In this document: in pieces, positions 48,504 through 57,177 of the stretch
How positions within the stretch are numbered: position 1 is the first letter of the stretch
Layout of the letters: every line of letters starts with the position of its first letter
Assembly: GCF_030209375.1 (NCBI RefSeq)
Contig: NZ_JARVSC010000003.1
Coordinates: 372,001 to 436,000 of the forward strand
DNA length: 64,000 nucleotides
Origin: Plantibacter sp. ME-Dv--P-122b
Lineage (GTDB): Bacteria; Actinomycetota; Actinomycetes; Actinomycetales; Microbacteriaceae
Direction: 5' to 3'
The notes under the pieces: model-generated
The model's database searches: none
What the model was told of the DNA's origin: nothing
What the model saw: the letters and a program-made list of their open reading frames with translations, nothing else
Translations under genes and position numbers: made by a program

Positions 48504-49490
48504 ATGTCGCTCGCAGACGCGCTCAGCCAGCCGGACCGGACGGCCGAGGCGCTCCGCGCCGCACAGCTGTATTACGTGCAGGATCTCACCATGGAGGCCA
48601 TCGCCCAGGAGCTCCACACCTCTCGGTCGTCGGTGTCCCGCCTACTCGGATACGCCCGGGAGAGCGGGCTCGTCGACATCCAGGTGCGCTCCCCGCACGA
48701 CATGCCGTCTCGGCTCGAGGCGGAGTTCCGCGACCGCTTCGGCGTGACCGCCCACATCGTCCCGGTCCCCGACCACACGAGCGACATCGACCGCCTGGAG
48801 CGCGTCGCCCTCTCGGCTGCACGTTTTCTCGGCTCGGTGTTCGACTCGAACATGACGCTCGGCCTGGCATGGGGCTCGACCGTGAGTGCGGTGGCGAGGC
48901 ACCTCACCCCCAAGCGGACCCACAACTCGCAGATCGTCCAGCTGAACGGTGCGGCCAACACGCGCACCTCGGGCATCCTCTACGCGAGCGAGATCCTGCA
49001 TCGATACGCGGACGCCTACGGGGCCTACGCGCAACAGTTCGCGGTGCCGGCCTTCTTCGATGATCCGGCGACCAAGCTCGCCCTCTGGCGGGAGCGCAGC
49101 ATCCGACGGGTGCTCGAGATCCAGCGCCGCATGGACGTCGCACTGTTCGGTCTCGGTTCGCAGCTCTCGGGGGTGCCCAGCCATGTGTACGTCGGCGGCT
49201 ACCTCGACGACAGCGACTTCGAGGCGCTCGCGAGCGCCGGGGCGGTCGGGGACGTCGCGACGGTGTTCTTCAGAGCCGACGGTTCCTGGCGGGACATCCC
49301 CTTCAACAACCGTGCGTCCGGGCCCGACCTCGACGTGCTGCGCGGCGTCTCCCGTCGGATCTGCGTGGTCGCCGGAGCCGCCAAGGTGCCCCCGCTCCTC
49401 GGGGCGTTGGCGGGAGGACTCATCTCCGACCTCGTGGTCGACGAGGGAACGGCCCGCGCGGCGATCGACCAGCACGACGCCCAGCGCTGA
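48504..49490 (+). CDS. SorC-family sugar-binding transcriptional regulator
   Basis: A 328-residue repressor-type protein with an N-terminal helix-turn-helix (YYVQDLTMEAIAQELHTSRS, about 23-42; then VSRLLGYARESGLV) and a large C-terminal sugar-phosphate-binding domain with TLGLAWGSTVSAVARHL. It is divergent from glpD, so the glp genes are the probable targets and glycerol-3-phosphate or dihydroxyacetone phosphate a probable ligand. The ATG at 48504 has AAGGAG four bases upstream; an earlier GTG would add eight residues. Confidence 0.9.
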   Translation: MSLADALSQPDRTAEALRAAQLYYVQDLTMEAIAQELHTSRSSVSRLLGYARESGLVDIQVRSPHDMPSRLEAEFRDRFGVTAHIVPVPDHTSDIDRLERVALSAARFLGSVFDSNMTLGLAWGSTVSAVARHLTPKRTHNSQIVQLNGAANTRTSGILYASEILHRYADAYGAYAQQFAVPAFFDDPATKLALWRERSIRRVLEIQRRMDVALFGLGSQLSGVPSHVYVGGYLDDSDFEALASAGAVGDVATVFFRADGSWRDIPFNNRASGPDLDVLRGVSRRICVVAGAAKVPPLLGALAGGLISDLVVDEGTARAAIDQHDAQR

Positions 49491-49563
49491 TCCCGGCCGC
49501 ATCAGGCGCTGCAACCGGGCGTCATCCGAACCGGGAATAGGGCACCCACTCAGGCCGTTGGCC

Positions 49564-49569
49564 TAGAAT
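49564..49569 (+). promoter_or_regulatory. ribD: -10 hexamer TAGAAT for the rib operon
   Basis: TAGAAT lies 13 bases before the first paired base of the FMN aptamer, placing a transcript start at about 49576. Confidence 0.5.
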
Positions 49570-49582
49570 CGACAACACGTAA

Positions 49583-49740
49583 CGTGCTCCGGGGTCGGTG
49601 AGAGTCCGAACCGGCGGTGATAGTCCGCGACCCGTGTCTCGCGCAAGCGAGGCCCGGTTGACCTGGTGGAACTCCAGGACCGACGGTTATGAACGCGTCT
49701 GCTCGCAGGCGGCGTTCGAGTCCGGATGGAAGGAAGCACG
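49583..49740 (+). ncRNA. FMN riboswitch (RFN element)
   Basis: The conserved blocks occur in order: GGGGTCGGTGAGAGTCCGAA, CCGGCGGTGATAGTCCGCGA, GGTTGACCTGGTGGAACTCC, ACCGACGGTTA and GTCCGGATGGAAGGAAGCAC. The closing helix is CGTGCT (49583-49588) with AGCACG (49735-49740). It senses flavin mononucleotide and should repress the riboflavin operon that begins 82 bases downstream. One arm of the variable stem is longer than usual. Confidence 0.95.
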
Positions 49741-49763
49741 GGCGTCGGCCGATGGTCGACGCC
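49741..49763 (+). promoter_or_regulatory. Hairpin directly after the FMN aptamer
   Basis: GGCGTCG (49741-49747) pairs with CGACGCC (49757-49763). There is no T-run, so classical intrinsic termination is not evident; the hairpin may belong to a translational or Rho-dependent expression platform. Confidence 0.5.
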
Positions 49764-49822
49764 GGCGAGCACCTGCCCGCGACCCCGGAACTCGTGTCAG
49801 TACCGACCGAGATGACGGACAG

Positions 49823-50899
49823 ATGAGCGCAGGAACCGAGGCACCGCAGGCGAGTGTCCGCGAGGAGCAGGCCATGCTGCGTGCGCTCGAACTCGCTGCC
49901 AACGGCCCGTCCCGCGGCGTCAACCCCCGCGTCGGCTGCGTGATCCTCGACGCCGACGGCACCGTGCTCGCCGAGGGCTGGCACCGTGGAGCCGGCACCC
50001 CGCATGCCGAGGTCGACGCCCTGTCGCACCTCGCACCCGGAGCGGCCCGCGGCGCGACCGCCGTCGTCACCCTGGAACCCTGCAACCACACGGGCCGGAC
50101 CGGTCCGTGTGCCGTCGCCCTCCTCGAAGCCGGCGTCGAGCGGGTCGTGTTCGCCGTGGACGACCCCGGCCACCACTCCGGAGGCGGAGCGGAACGGCTC
50201 CAGGACGGCGGCGTGACCGTCGTCGGCGGCGTGCTCGCCGGACCGGCGGAGGACCTCCTCGACGACTGGCTCACCACCGCCCGCCTCGGCCGCCCGACCG
50301 TCACGGTGAAGTGGGCCTCGAGTCTCGACGGGCGGATCGCCGCGAGCGACGGCACGAGCCGCTGGATCACCGGCGATGCCGCTCGCGACGACGTCCACCG
50401 TCGACGGGCCGCCCACGACGCGATCCTCGTCGGCACGGGGACGGTCCTCGCCGACGACCCGAGCCTCACCGCTCGCAACGACCGCGGCGACCTCCTGCCC
50501 GAGCAGCCCCTGCCCGTCGTCATGGGTGATCGCCCGATCCCCCGGGACGCCGCGGTCCACCGTCACCCCCGGCCGGTCGTCCTCCACCACGGGCACGATC
50601 CGGCTGCGCTGCTGGCCGAGCTCCGCGCCGCGGGCGTCCGGAGCGTCTTCATCGAGGGCGGCCCGACCATCGCCACAGCGTTCCTCCGCGCGGGACTCGC
50701 CGACACGGTCCTCACCTACCTCGCCCCGGTGCTCCTCGGCGGCCCTCGCCTCGCGATCGGCGACCTCGGTGTCGACACCATCGGCGATGCGATCCGCCTC
50801 ACCACCGTCGGCGTCGAACCGCTCGGCGACGACCTCCTCGTCATCACGACACCCGACCGCAGCGCCTCCGCCTCGGCCGCCCACGACCTCACCGTCTGA
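49823..50899 (+). CDS. ribD: Bifunctional pyrimidine deaminase/reductase of riboflavin synthesis
   Basis: A 358-residue enzyme. The deaminase domain has the zinc ligands in HAEVDAL and PCNHTGRTGPC; the reductase domain begins VTVKWASSLDGRIAASDGTS and includes FIEGGPTIATAFLRAGL. It deaminates and then reduces the diaminopyrimidine made by RibA. The ATG at 49823 is the first in-frame ATG before homology; no strong Shine-Dalgarno is visible, which would fit riboswitch control of translation. Confidence 0.94.
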   Translation: MSAGTEAPQASVREEQAMLRALELAANGPSRGVNPRVGCVILDADGTVLAEGWHRGAGTPHAEVDALSHLAPGAARGATAVVTLEPCNHTGRTGPCAVALLEAGVERVVFAVDDPGHHSGGGAERLQDGGVTVVGGVLAGPAEDLLDDWLTTARLGRPTVTVKWASSLDGRIAASDGTSRWITGDAARDDVHRRRAAHDAILVGTGTVLADDPSLTARNDRGDLLPEQPLPVVMGDRPIPRDAAVHRHPRPVVLHHGHDPAALLAELRAAGVRSVFIEGGPTIATAFLRAGLADTVLTYLAPVLLGGPRLAIGDLGVDTIGDAIRLTTVGVEPLGDDLLVITTPDRSASASAAHDLTV

Positions 50900-50920
50900 C
50901 CCCCAGAGAACGGACCACCC

Positions 50921-51616
50921 ATGTTCACGGGCATCATCGAAGAACTCGGCACCATCGTCGCCATCGACCACGGCGAGGACTCGGCACGGTTCACCGTCCG
51001 CGGCCCGGTGGCCCTCCAGGGCACGCGGCACGGGGACTCCATCGCCGTGAGCGGCGTCTGCCTCACCGTCGTCGAGCAGACCGCTGACACCTTCACCGCC
51101 GACGTCATGGCGCAGACCCTCGTGATGAGCTCGCTCGACGGCGTCACGGTCGGATCGCCGGTCAACCTCGAACGTGCGGCCCGCGTCGGCGACCGCCTCG
51201 GTGGCCACATCGTCCAAGGTCACGTCGACGGCACCGGCACCGTCCTGGCCACGGTGCCCGGCGAGGCCTGGCGCGTCGTACGCGTCTCGCTCCCCGCGGC
51301 GCTCGCGCCACTCGTCGTCGACAAGGGATCGATCACCGTCGACGGCGTCTCGCTCACCGTCAGCGCCATCAGCGCACCGGATGCGCCGGAAGCCTGGTTC
51401 GAGGTGTCCCTCATCCCCGAGACGCTGGCCGCGACGACGCTCGGCGACCGGGTCCCCGGCGACCGCGTGAACCTCGAGACCGACATCCTCGCCCGGCACG
51501 TCGAACGCATGCTCGCATTCAGCCGTCTCGAGTCGGCACTCCCCAGCAGCATCGGCCAGGATCCGCAGTCCGCGGACCCGGTCGGCACCACCGCCACCGG
51601 AAGGGGCAACGCATGA
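50921..51616 (+). CDS. ribE: Riboflavin synthase alpha chain
   Basis: A 231-residue protein with two homologous lumazine-binding halves. The first opens MFTGIIEELGTIVAI and has SIAVSGVCLTVVE; the second has GGHIVQGHVDGTGTV and SITVDGVSLTVSAI. It dismutates two lumazines to riboflavin and the pyrimidine substrate. Its stop overlaps the ribBA start (ATGA). Some schemes call this gene ribC. Confidence 0.95.
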   Translation: MFTGIIEELGTIVAIDHGEDSARFTVRGPVALQGTRHGDSIAVSGVCLTVVEQTADTFTADVMAQTLVMSSLDGVTVGSPVNLERAARVGDRLGGHIVQGHVDGTGTVLATVPGEAWRVVRVSLPAALAPLVVDKGSITVDGVSLTVSAISAPDAPEAWFEVSLIPETLAATTLGDRVPGDRVNLETDILARHVERMLAFSRLESALPSSIGQDPQSADPVGTTATGRGNA

Positions 51617-52896
51617 CCATCGCCAGCATCCCGGAGGCCCTCGAGGCACTCCGCCAGGGTCGTCCGGTCATCGTGGCCGACGACGAAGGCCGTGAGAACG
51701 AGGGCGACGTCATCCTCGCCGCGGAGTCCGCCACCCAGGAGTGGATCGCGTGGACGGTCCGTCACTCCTCCGGCTTCATCTGCGCACCGATGACGAACGA
51801 GATCGCCGACCGTCTGGCCCTCCCGCCGATGGTCGCGCTCAACGAGGACCCCAGAGGCACCGCGTACACCGTCACGGTCGACGCGGCCGACCGGCTCAGC
51901 ACCGGCATCAGCGCCGCCGACCGCGCGCACACCCTGCGCGTGCTCGCCGACCCGGCGTCCGTGCCCGCCAACCTCTCGCGCCCCGGACACATCGTCCCGC
52001 TGCGCGCCGTCGACGGCGGGGTGCGCGAGCGCGACGGGCACACGGAGGCGGCCGTCGACCTCATGAAGCTCGCGGGGCTCGTCCCCGTCGGGGCGATCTC
52101 CGAGATCGTCGCCGACGACGGCGAGATGATGCGTCTGCCCGGCCTCATCGCCCTCGGGGAGCGGGAGGGCGTGCTCGTCACGACCATCGCCGCACTCATC
52201 GCCTTCCTCGAGGAGAATCCCGACGCGGCCGCGGTGTGCGCCGAGGAACGCGCCGCGCAGGCGGCCATCCCCGAGTCGTCGAACGTGTCGTTCGAGGTGG
52301 AGACGACCGTCCCGACGACCCACGGCTCGTTCCGGCTGCGCGCCTACCGCGACCGCAGGACCGGGGCCGACCACGTCGCGATCATCGCCGGCGACCCGCA
52401 GGCCACCGGCGCGCTCGTGCGCGTCCACTCGGAGTGCCTGACCGGCGAGGCGTTCGGCTCGCTCAAGTGCGAGTGCGGACCGCAGCTCGACAGCGCCCTC
52501 GACACCATCCAGCGCCACGGCGGTGTGGTCGTCTACCTCCGCGGGCACGAGGGGCGCGGCATCGGCCTCGTCAACAAGCTGCGCGCCTACCGGTTGCAGG
52601 AGGACGGTCTCGACACCCTCGACGCCAACCTCGCACTCGGGTTGCCGGCCGACGCCCGCGACTACACGGCGGCGAGCGCGATCCTGACGGACCTCGGCAT
52701 CACCTCCGTGCGCCTGCTCTCGAACAACCCGGAGAAGGAGCGCCAGCTCACGAACCACGGCATCGCCGTCAGCGAGCGCGTCCCGCTGGTCGTCGGCGTC
52801 GGTCTGTTCAACGAGGGCTACCTCGAGACGAAGCGCGACCGCATGGGCCACAGCATCGGCTTCGAGCTCGCACCCGAACCGCACCCCCACCAGTAG
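51613..52896 (+). CDS. ribBA: Dihydroxybutanone-phosphate synthase / GTP cyclohydrolase II
   Basis: A 427-residue fusion. The RibB half shows [28 protein letters not shown] and [13 protein letters not shown]; the RibA half has the zinc site [36 protein letters not shown] and [12 protein letters not shown]. It supplies both precursors of riboflavin. All expected catalytic residues appear to be present in both halves. Confidence 0.96.
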   Translation: MTIASIPEALEALRQGRPVIVADDEGRENEGDVILAAESATQEWIAWTVRHSSGFICAPMTNEIADRLALPPMVALNEDPRGTAYTVTVDAADRLSTGISAADRAHTLRVLADPASVPANLSRPGHIVPLRAVDGGVRERDGHTEAAVDLMKLAGLVPVGAISEIVADDGEMMRLPGLIALGEREGVLVTTIAALIAFLEENPDAAAVCAEERAAQAAIPESSNVSFEVETTVPTTHGSFRLRAYRDRRTGADHVAIIAGDPQATGALVRVHSECLTGEAFGSLKCECGPQLDSALDTIQRHGGVVVYLRGHEGRGIGLVNKLRAYRLQEDGLDTLDANLALGLPADARDYTAASAILTDLGITSVRLLSNNPEKERQLTNHGIAVSERVPLVVGVGLFNEGYLETKRDRMGHSIGFELAPEPHPHQ

Positions 52897-52976
52897 TCCT
52901 CATCCCCGACCGACTCGGGGAGCGAGCACACCACCAACCCCCTCGAGGCATTCGGGGGACGAAGACAGGAGACCGC

Positions 52977-53447
52977 ATGAGCGGCGAAGGATCCCCCACC
53001 ATCAGCGTCGACGGCACCGGCCTCGACATCGTCGTCATCGCCGGCACCTGGCACGAGACCATCACCGACGGCCTCATCGCCGGAGCCGTGAAGGCCCTCG
53101 ACGCCAGCGGCGCCAACCACCGCCTCGTGCGGGTCCCCGGGAGCTTCGAACTCCCGGTCGTCGCCAAGGCAGCCCTCGAGGCCGGCGCCGACGCGGTCGT
53201 CGCACTCGGGGTCATCATCCGCGGCGGCACCCCGCACTTCGAGTACGTCTCCGGCGCCGCGACGAGCGGCCTCACCCAGGTCAGCATCCAGACGGGCAAG
53301 CCCGTCGGCTTCGGCGTCCTCACGCTCGACGACGAGAAGCAGGGGCTGGACCGCGCGGGGCTGCCCGGGTCGAAGGAGGACAAGGGCGCGGAGGCCGCCG
53401 ATGCCGCCGTCGCCACCGCGGTCGTCCTCCGCGAGCTGCGCGGCTGA
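52977..53447 (+). CDS. ribH: 6,7-dimethyl-8-ribityllumazine synthase
   Basis: A 156-residue lumazine synthase with [29 protein letters not shown] (catalytic His in the FEYV region) and [11 protein letters not shown]. It joins the RibB and RibD/RibA products to form lumazine for RibE. AGGAG lies six bases ahead of the ATG at 52977. Last gene of the rib operon. Confidence 0.95.
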   Translation: MSGEGSPTISVDGTGLDIVVIAGTWHETITDGLIAGAVKALDASGANHRLVRVPGSFELPVVAKAALEAGADAVVALGVIIRGGTPHFEYVSGAATSGLTQVSIQTGKPVGFGVLTLDDEKQGLDRAGLPGSKEDKGAEAADAAVATAVVLRELRG

Positions 53448-53468
53448 CCCGACCGGAGGCGCATCACG

Positions 53469-53522
53469 CGGCATTCCGGCATCGGCATTCGCCCCGCAGG
53501 GCAACCGAATACCGGAATGCCG
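53469..53522. repeat. Long imperfect inverted repeat after ribH
   Basis: CGGCATTCCGG (53469-53479) and CCGGAATGCCG (53512-53522) are perfect 11-base arms; inner copies of CGGCATTCG and CGAATACCGG extend the symmetry. It lies between ribH and the -10-like TACAGT (near 53534) of the transporter gene, so it could be a terminator or an operator. Confidence 0.6.
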
Positions 53523-53650
53523 TACTTCGGCGTACAGTGTCATGGTCCTGCCACAAGCGGGCGAACCTCTGATCCTGCCGTCGTCGGCGGGCGTGCGCGA
53601 CCGGTGCTGATGCTTCGACGGCGTCCATTCCCGAACCGAAACGCGCACGC

Positions 53651-54997
53651 ATGTCTCTCGAAGCAACCCCAGTCACCAAGGCCCCGGTCAATCCGCGCTC
53701 CCGTGTCGTCCTCGCCAGCCTCATCGGCACGACGATCGAGTTCTACGACTTCTACGTCTACGCGACGGCCGCCGTCCTCGTCTTCCCGCATCTCTTCTTC
53801 CCGAGCGAGGACCCGACCGCTGGTCTCCTCGCCTCGTTCGCCGTGTTCGGCGCCGCGATGGTCGCCCGCCCCGTCGGTGCCGTCATCTTCGGGCACCTCG
53901 GCGACAAGCGGGGCCGGAAGGCGACCCTCGTCGGCGCCCTCCTCACGATGGGGATCGCGACCTTCCTCATCGGCCTGCTGCCGACCTACCAGCTCGTCGG
54001 CTGGGTCGCTCCGCTGCTCCTCGTGATCCTCCGCATCGGTCAGGGCTTCGCGCTCGGCGGCGAATGGTCGGGAGCCGCCCTCGTGGCGACGGAGAACGCG
54101 CCGACCGGCAAGCGCGCCCTGTTCGGTACGTTCCCGCAGCTCGGTGCGCCGATCGGCTTCATCATCGCCAACGGACTCTTCCTGATCATCGCGGCGATCC
54201 TGCCGAGCGACGACCCGTCCATGCCGTCCGAGGCCTTCCTCGAGTGGGGCTGGCGCATCCCGTTCCTCTTCTCCGTCGTCATGGTGATCGTCGGCCTCTG
54301 GGTCCGACTCCGCCTCGTCGAGAGCAACGCGTTCACGAACGCGAAGGAGCAGGGCAAGGTGCAGCGGTCGCCGCTCGCGAGCGTCTTCAAGCTGCACTGG
54401 CGCAAGCTGATCCTCGGCACCTTCTTCATGCTCGCCACGTACGTCCTCTTCTACCTGATGACGACGTTCTCCCTGAGCTACGGCCGTGCGCCGCTCGACG
54501 CACCGGTCGCCGGGCTCGGCTACAGCTACACGACCTTCGTGCTCATGCTCATCGCCGGCGTGGTGTTCTTCGGGATCTTCACGCTCGTGTCCGGCCCCTT
54601 CGCCGACAAGTACGGACGCCGCAAGACGCTCATCGTCGTGACGAGCGCGATCCTCGTGTTCGGGCTCGTCTGGGTCCCGCTGCTCGGCGCCGGGTTCACC
54701 GGGGTCATGATCTGGCTCATCATCGGGTTCAGCCTCATGGGATTCACCTTCGGACCGATGGGCGCCCTGCTGCCCGAACTGTTCCCGACGAACGTGCGGT
54801 ACACCGGGTCCGGCATCTCGTACAACGTGTCGTCGATCCTCGGTGCCGCGGTCGCACCGTTCATCGCCGTCGCGCTGTGGAGCGCCGGCGGCGGCAGCCC
54901 GTTCTGGGTCGGCGTCTACCTCTCGGCGATGGCCCTGATCACGCTCGTCGCCCTCATCGTCTCCAAGGAGACCAAGGACGTCGACATCGACGCCTGA
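53651..54997 (+). CDS. MFS transporter, metabolite:H+ symporter (MHS) family
   Basis: A 448-residue, 12-helix carrier. The MHS signatures are GTTIEFYDFYVYATAAVLVF in helix 1, GHLGDKRGRKATLV in the first cytoplasmic loop, RIGQGFALGGEWSGAAL, and the repeat loop ADKYGRRKTLI. The family moves dicarboxylates, betaine or aromatic acids with protons; the substrate here is unknown. The start is the ATG at 53651 with a leader of about 110 bases. A strong hairpin follows the gene. Confidence 0.9.
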   Translation: MSLEATPVTKAPVNPRSRVVLASLIGTTIEFYDFYVYATAAVLVFPHLFFPSEDPTAGLLASFAVFGAAMVARPVGAVIFGHLGDKRGRKATLVGALLTMGIATFLIGLLPTYQLVGWVAPLLLVILRIGQGFALGGEWSGAALVATENAPTGKRALFGTFPQLGAPIGFIIANGLFLIIAAILPSDDPSMPSEAFLEWGWRIPFLFSVVMVIVGLWVRLRLVESNAFTNAKEQGKVQRSPLASVFKLHWRKLILGTFFMLATYVLFYLMTTFSLSYGRAPLDAPVAGLGYSYTTFVLMLIAGVVFFGIFTLVSGPFADKYGRRKTLIVVTSAILVFGLVWVPLLGAGFTGVMIWLIIGFSLMGFTFGPMGALLPELFPTNVRYTGSGISYNVSSILGAAVAPFIAVALWSAGGGSPFWVGVYLSAMALITLVALIVSKETKDVDIDA

Positions 54998-55008
54998 TCG
55001 AGGCGGTC

Positions 55009-55055
55009 ACCGAGGGCCGGTGCGTGGAGGACAACTCCGCGCACCGGCCCTCGGT
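55009..55055 (+). terminator. 16-bp hairpin after the MHS transporter
   Basis: Arms 55009-55024 and 55040-55055 are perfectly complementary around a 15-base loop, starting 12 bases after the stop codon. Confidence 0.75.
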
Positions 55056-55106
55056 GCGTCCGCGCTCGGTGCGTCGGCTTCGGGCTCGGCGCATGCGACT
55101 CTCGCC

Positions 55107-55112
55107 TAGAGT
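55107..55112 (+). promoter_or_regulatory. -10 hexamer TAGAGT for the ABC exporter
   Basis: TAGAGT would place the transcript start near 55119, giving a leader of about 60 bases that contains the ribosome binding site GGAGGAAG at 55167-55174. Confidence 0.45.
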
Positions 55113-55179
55113 TGAACCACGGTGCGCCGTCGCCATGGCCGTCTCGGAGCCGCGCACCGCACCTCGGAGGAAGAGCACC

Positions 55180-57108
55180 ATGAGCACCCCAGCGCGCCCG
55201 GCACGCAGCCGCAACCCGTTCAGCCGACCGAAGGACGACGGTCCCCGCGCGAGCCTCAAGCAGCTCATGCCGTACATCTTCGAGCACCGCTCGATCCTCA
55301 TCGTCGTCATCATCCTGAGCGTCATCGGAGCGGCCGCGTCGCTCGCCCAGCCGCTCATCGTCAGCCAGGTGATCGGGGTCGTCGAGGCGGGCCGGTCGCT
55401 CGGCAACCTGGCCTGGCTCCTCGTCGGGCTCGTCGTGGTCTCCGGCGTCATCAGCGGGTACCAGCACTATCTCCTGCAGCGCGCAGGCACCGGGGTCGTC
55501 TACTCCTCCCGGCGCCAGCTGATCGCGCGCATCTTCCGGCTGCCGATCAGCCAGTTCGACACGCGCCGCACCGGCGACCTCGTCTCGCGGGTCGGCAGCG
55601 ACACGACGATGCTCTACGCCGTCCTGACGCAGGGCTTCGTGGACGCCGTCGGCGGTGCCATCACCTTCCTCGGGGCGCTCATCGCCATGGCGATCATCGA
55701 CCCCGTCCTGCTGGGTCTCACCCTCCTCGTCGTGATCGTCTCGGTCGTCGTGGTCGTCGCCCTGAGCGGACGCATCCGCGTCGCCAGCCGTGAGCAGCAG
55801 ACCAAGGTGGGCGAGCTCGCCGCCGCGGTCGAGCGGGCCATCAGCTCCATCCGCACCATCCGGGCGTCCAACGCGACCGACCGTGAGATCGACGCGGTGG
55901 ACGGCGTGGCCAAGGAGGTCTACGGCGTCGGCGTCCGGATCGCGAAGATCTCCTCACTGGTCGTCCCGGTCGCCGGCATCGCCATGCAGACCTCGTTCCT
56001 GGTCGTCCTGGGCGTCGGCGGGTTCCGCGTCGCGTCCGGCGCCATCACCATCGCGAGTCTCGTCGCGTTCATCCTCTTCCTGTTCATGATGATCATGCCG
56101 CTCGGCCAGGCCTTCGGCGCGATCACGAGCGTCAACCAGGCGCTCGGAGCGCTCGGCCGGATCCAGGAGATCCTCGACCTGCCCGACGAGGGCGACGACG
56201 ACGCCGCCATCGCCGCGAGGGTCGGCCGGCCCGGGACCGCCTCGGCCTCCGCACCGGCCATCGAGTTCGACGGCGTCGAGTTCGCCTACCCGGACGCGGC
56301 GGTCATCGAGCGCGAACGGGCTGCGGCTGAAGCACTCGCGACCGAGGCGCTGAGCGAGGGCACCAGCGCGCCCGAGGTGGTCACCGCCGACGCAGCGCGA
56401 CTCACCGAGGCGCAGTCAGCGCTCGGCCGTCAGGTGCTCCGTGGGGTGTCCTTCGCCGCGATGCAGGGCAGACGCACGGCACTCGTCGGACCGTCCGGCG
56501 CCGGCAAGAGCACCATCCTCGGGCTCATCGAACGCTTCTACGACCCGACCGCCGGTGCCATCCGCCTGGGCGGGGTGGACATCCGCACGATCCCCCGCGC
56601 CGACCTCCGGGATCAGATCGGGTACGTCGAACAGGACGCTCCGGTCCTCGCCGGCACGCTGCGCGACAACCTGCTGCTGTCGTCGCCGGATGCGAGCGAC
56701 GCCGACTGCGAGCGTGTGCTGCACGCGGTCAACCTCGGCGGGGTCCTCGACCGCAACCCGCTCGGTCTCGCCGCTCCGGTCGGCGAGGACGGCATCATGT
56801 TGTCGGGTGGCGAGCGGCAACGCCTTGCGATCGCGCGCGCCATCCTCGCGGCTCCCCCGATCCTGTTGCTGGACGAGTCGACGTCGAGCCTCGACGGCGT
56901 CAACGAGCAGATGATGCGTGAGGCCATCGACGCGGTCGCGACGGGACGCACACTCATCGTCATCGCGCACCGGCTCTCGACCGTCGTCGACAGCGATCAG
57001 ATCGTCGTCCTCGAGGACGGTCGGGTGGTCGGCGTCGGCACCCACAGCGACCTCGTGACCGAGGTCCCGCTCTACCGCGAACTCGCCAAGCACCAGCTCC
57101 TCGTGTGA
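55180..57108 (+). CDS. ABC-type multidrug/lipid exporter, fused membrane and ATPase domains
   Basis: A 642-residue half-transporter that should form a homodimer. Six membrane helices occupy about residues 40-330 (FDTRRTGDLVSRVGSDTTML is the first coupling-helix region). The ATPase has Walker A GPSGAGKST, Q-loop YVEQDAPVLAGT, signature LSGGERQRLAIARAI, Walker B ILLLDESTSSLD and the switch His in IVIAHRLST. An unusual Ala/Glu-rich insert of about 45 residues (about 372-416) separates the first strand of the ATPase from VLRGVSF. The ATG at 55180 has GGAGGAAG upstream. Substrate unknown. Confidence 0.9.
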   Translation: MSTPARPARSRNPFSRPKDDGPRASLKQLMPYIFEHRSILIVVIILSVIGAAASLAQPLIVSQVIGVVEAGRSLGNLAWLLVGLVVVSGVISGYQHYLLQRAGTGVVYSSRRQLIARIFRLPISQFDTRRTGDLVSRVGSDTTMLYAVLTQGFVDAVGGAITFLGALIAMAIIDPVLLGLTLLVVIVSVVVVVALSGRIRVASREQQTKVGELAAAVERAISSIRTIRASNATDREIDAVDGVAKEVYGVGVRIAKISSLVVPVAGIAMQTSFLVVLGVGGFRVASGAITIASLVAFILFLFMMIMPLGQAFGAITSVNQALGALGRIQEILDLPDEGDDDAAIAARVGRPGTASASAPAIEFDGVEFAYPDAAVIERERAAAEALATEALSEGTSAPEVVTADAARLTEAQSALGRQVLRGVSFAAMQGRRTALVGPSGAGKSTILGLIERFYDPTAGAIRLGGVDIRTIPRADLRDQIGYVEQDAPVLAGTLRDNLLLSSPDASDADCERVLHAVNLGGVLDRNPLGLAAPVGEDGIMLSGGERQRLAIARAILAAPPILLLDESTSSLDGVNEQMMREAIDAVATGRTLIVIAHRLSTVVDSDQIVVLEDGRVVGVGTHSDLVTEVPLYRELAKHQLLV

Positions 57109-57116
57109 CCCCGGTT

Positions 57117-57170
57117 CGTTCGCCCATGTTTGGGCGAACGGGTGCTCATTCGCCCAAAGATGGGCGAATG
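57117..57170. repeat. Paired-palindrome repeat, copy 3 (TTCGCCC family)
   Basis: Palindromes at 57117-57139 and 57148-57170, inverted copies of each other at 20 of 23 positions. It lies between the convergent ABC exporter and DUF559 genes. Confidence 0.85.
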
Positions 57171-57177
57171 AACGGAG

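Noticed and set aside
49812-49826. Short ORF (ATG ACG GAC AGA TGA) overlapping the ribD start
   Set aside because: Four codons with no ribosome binding site; more likely chance than a leader peptide.
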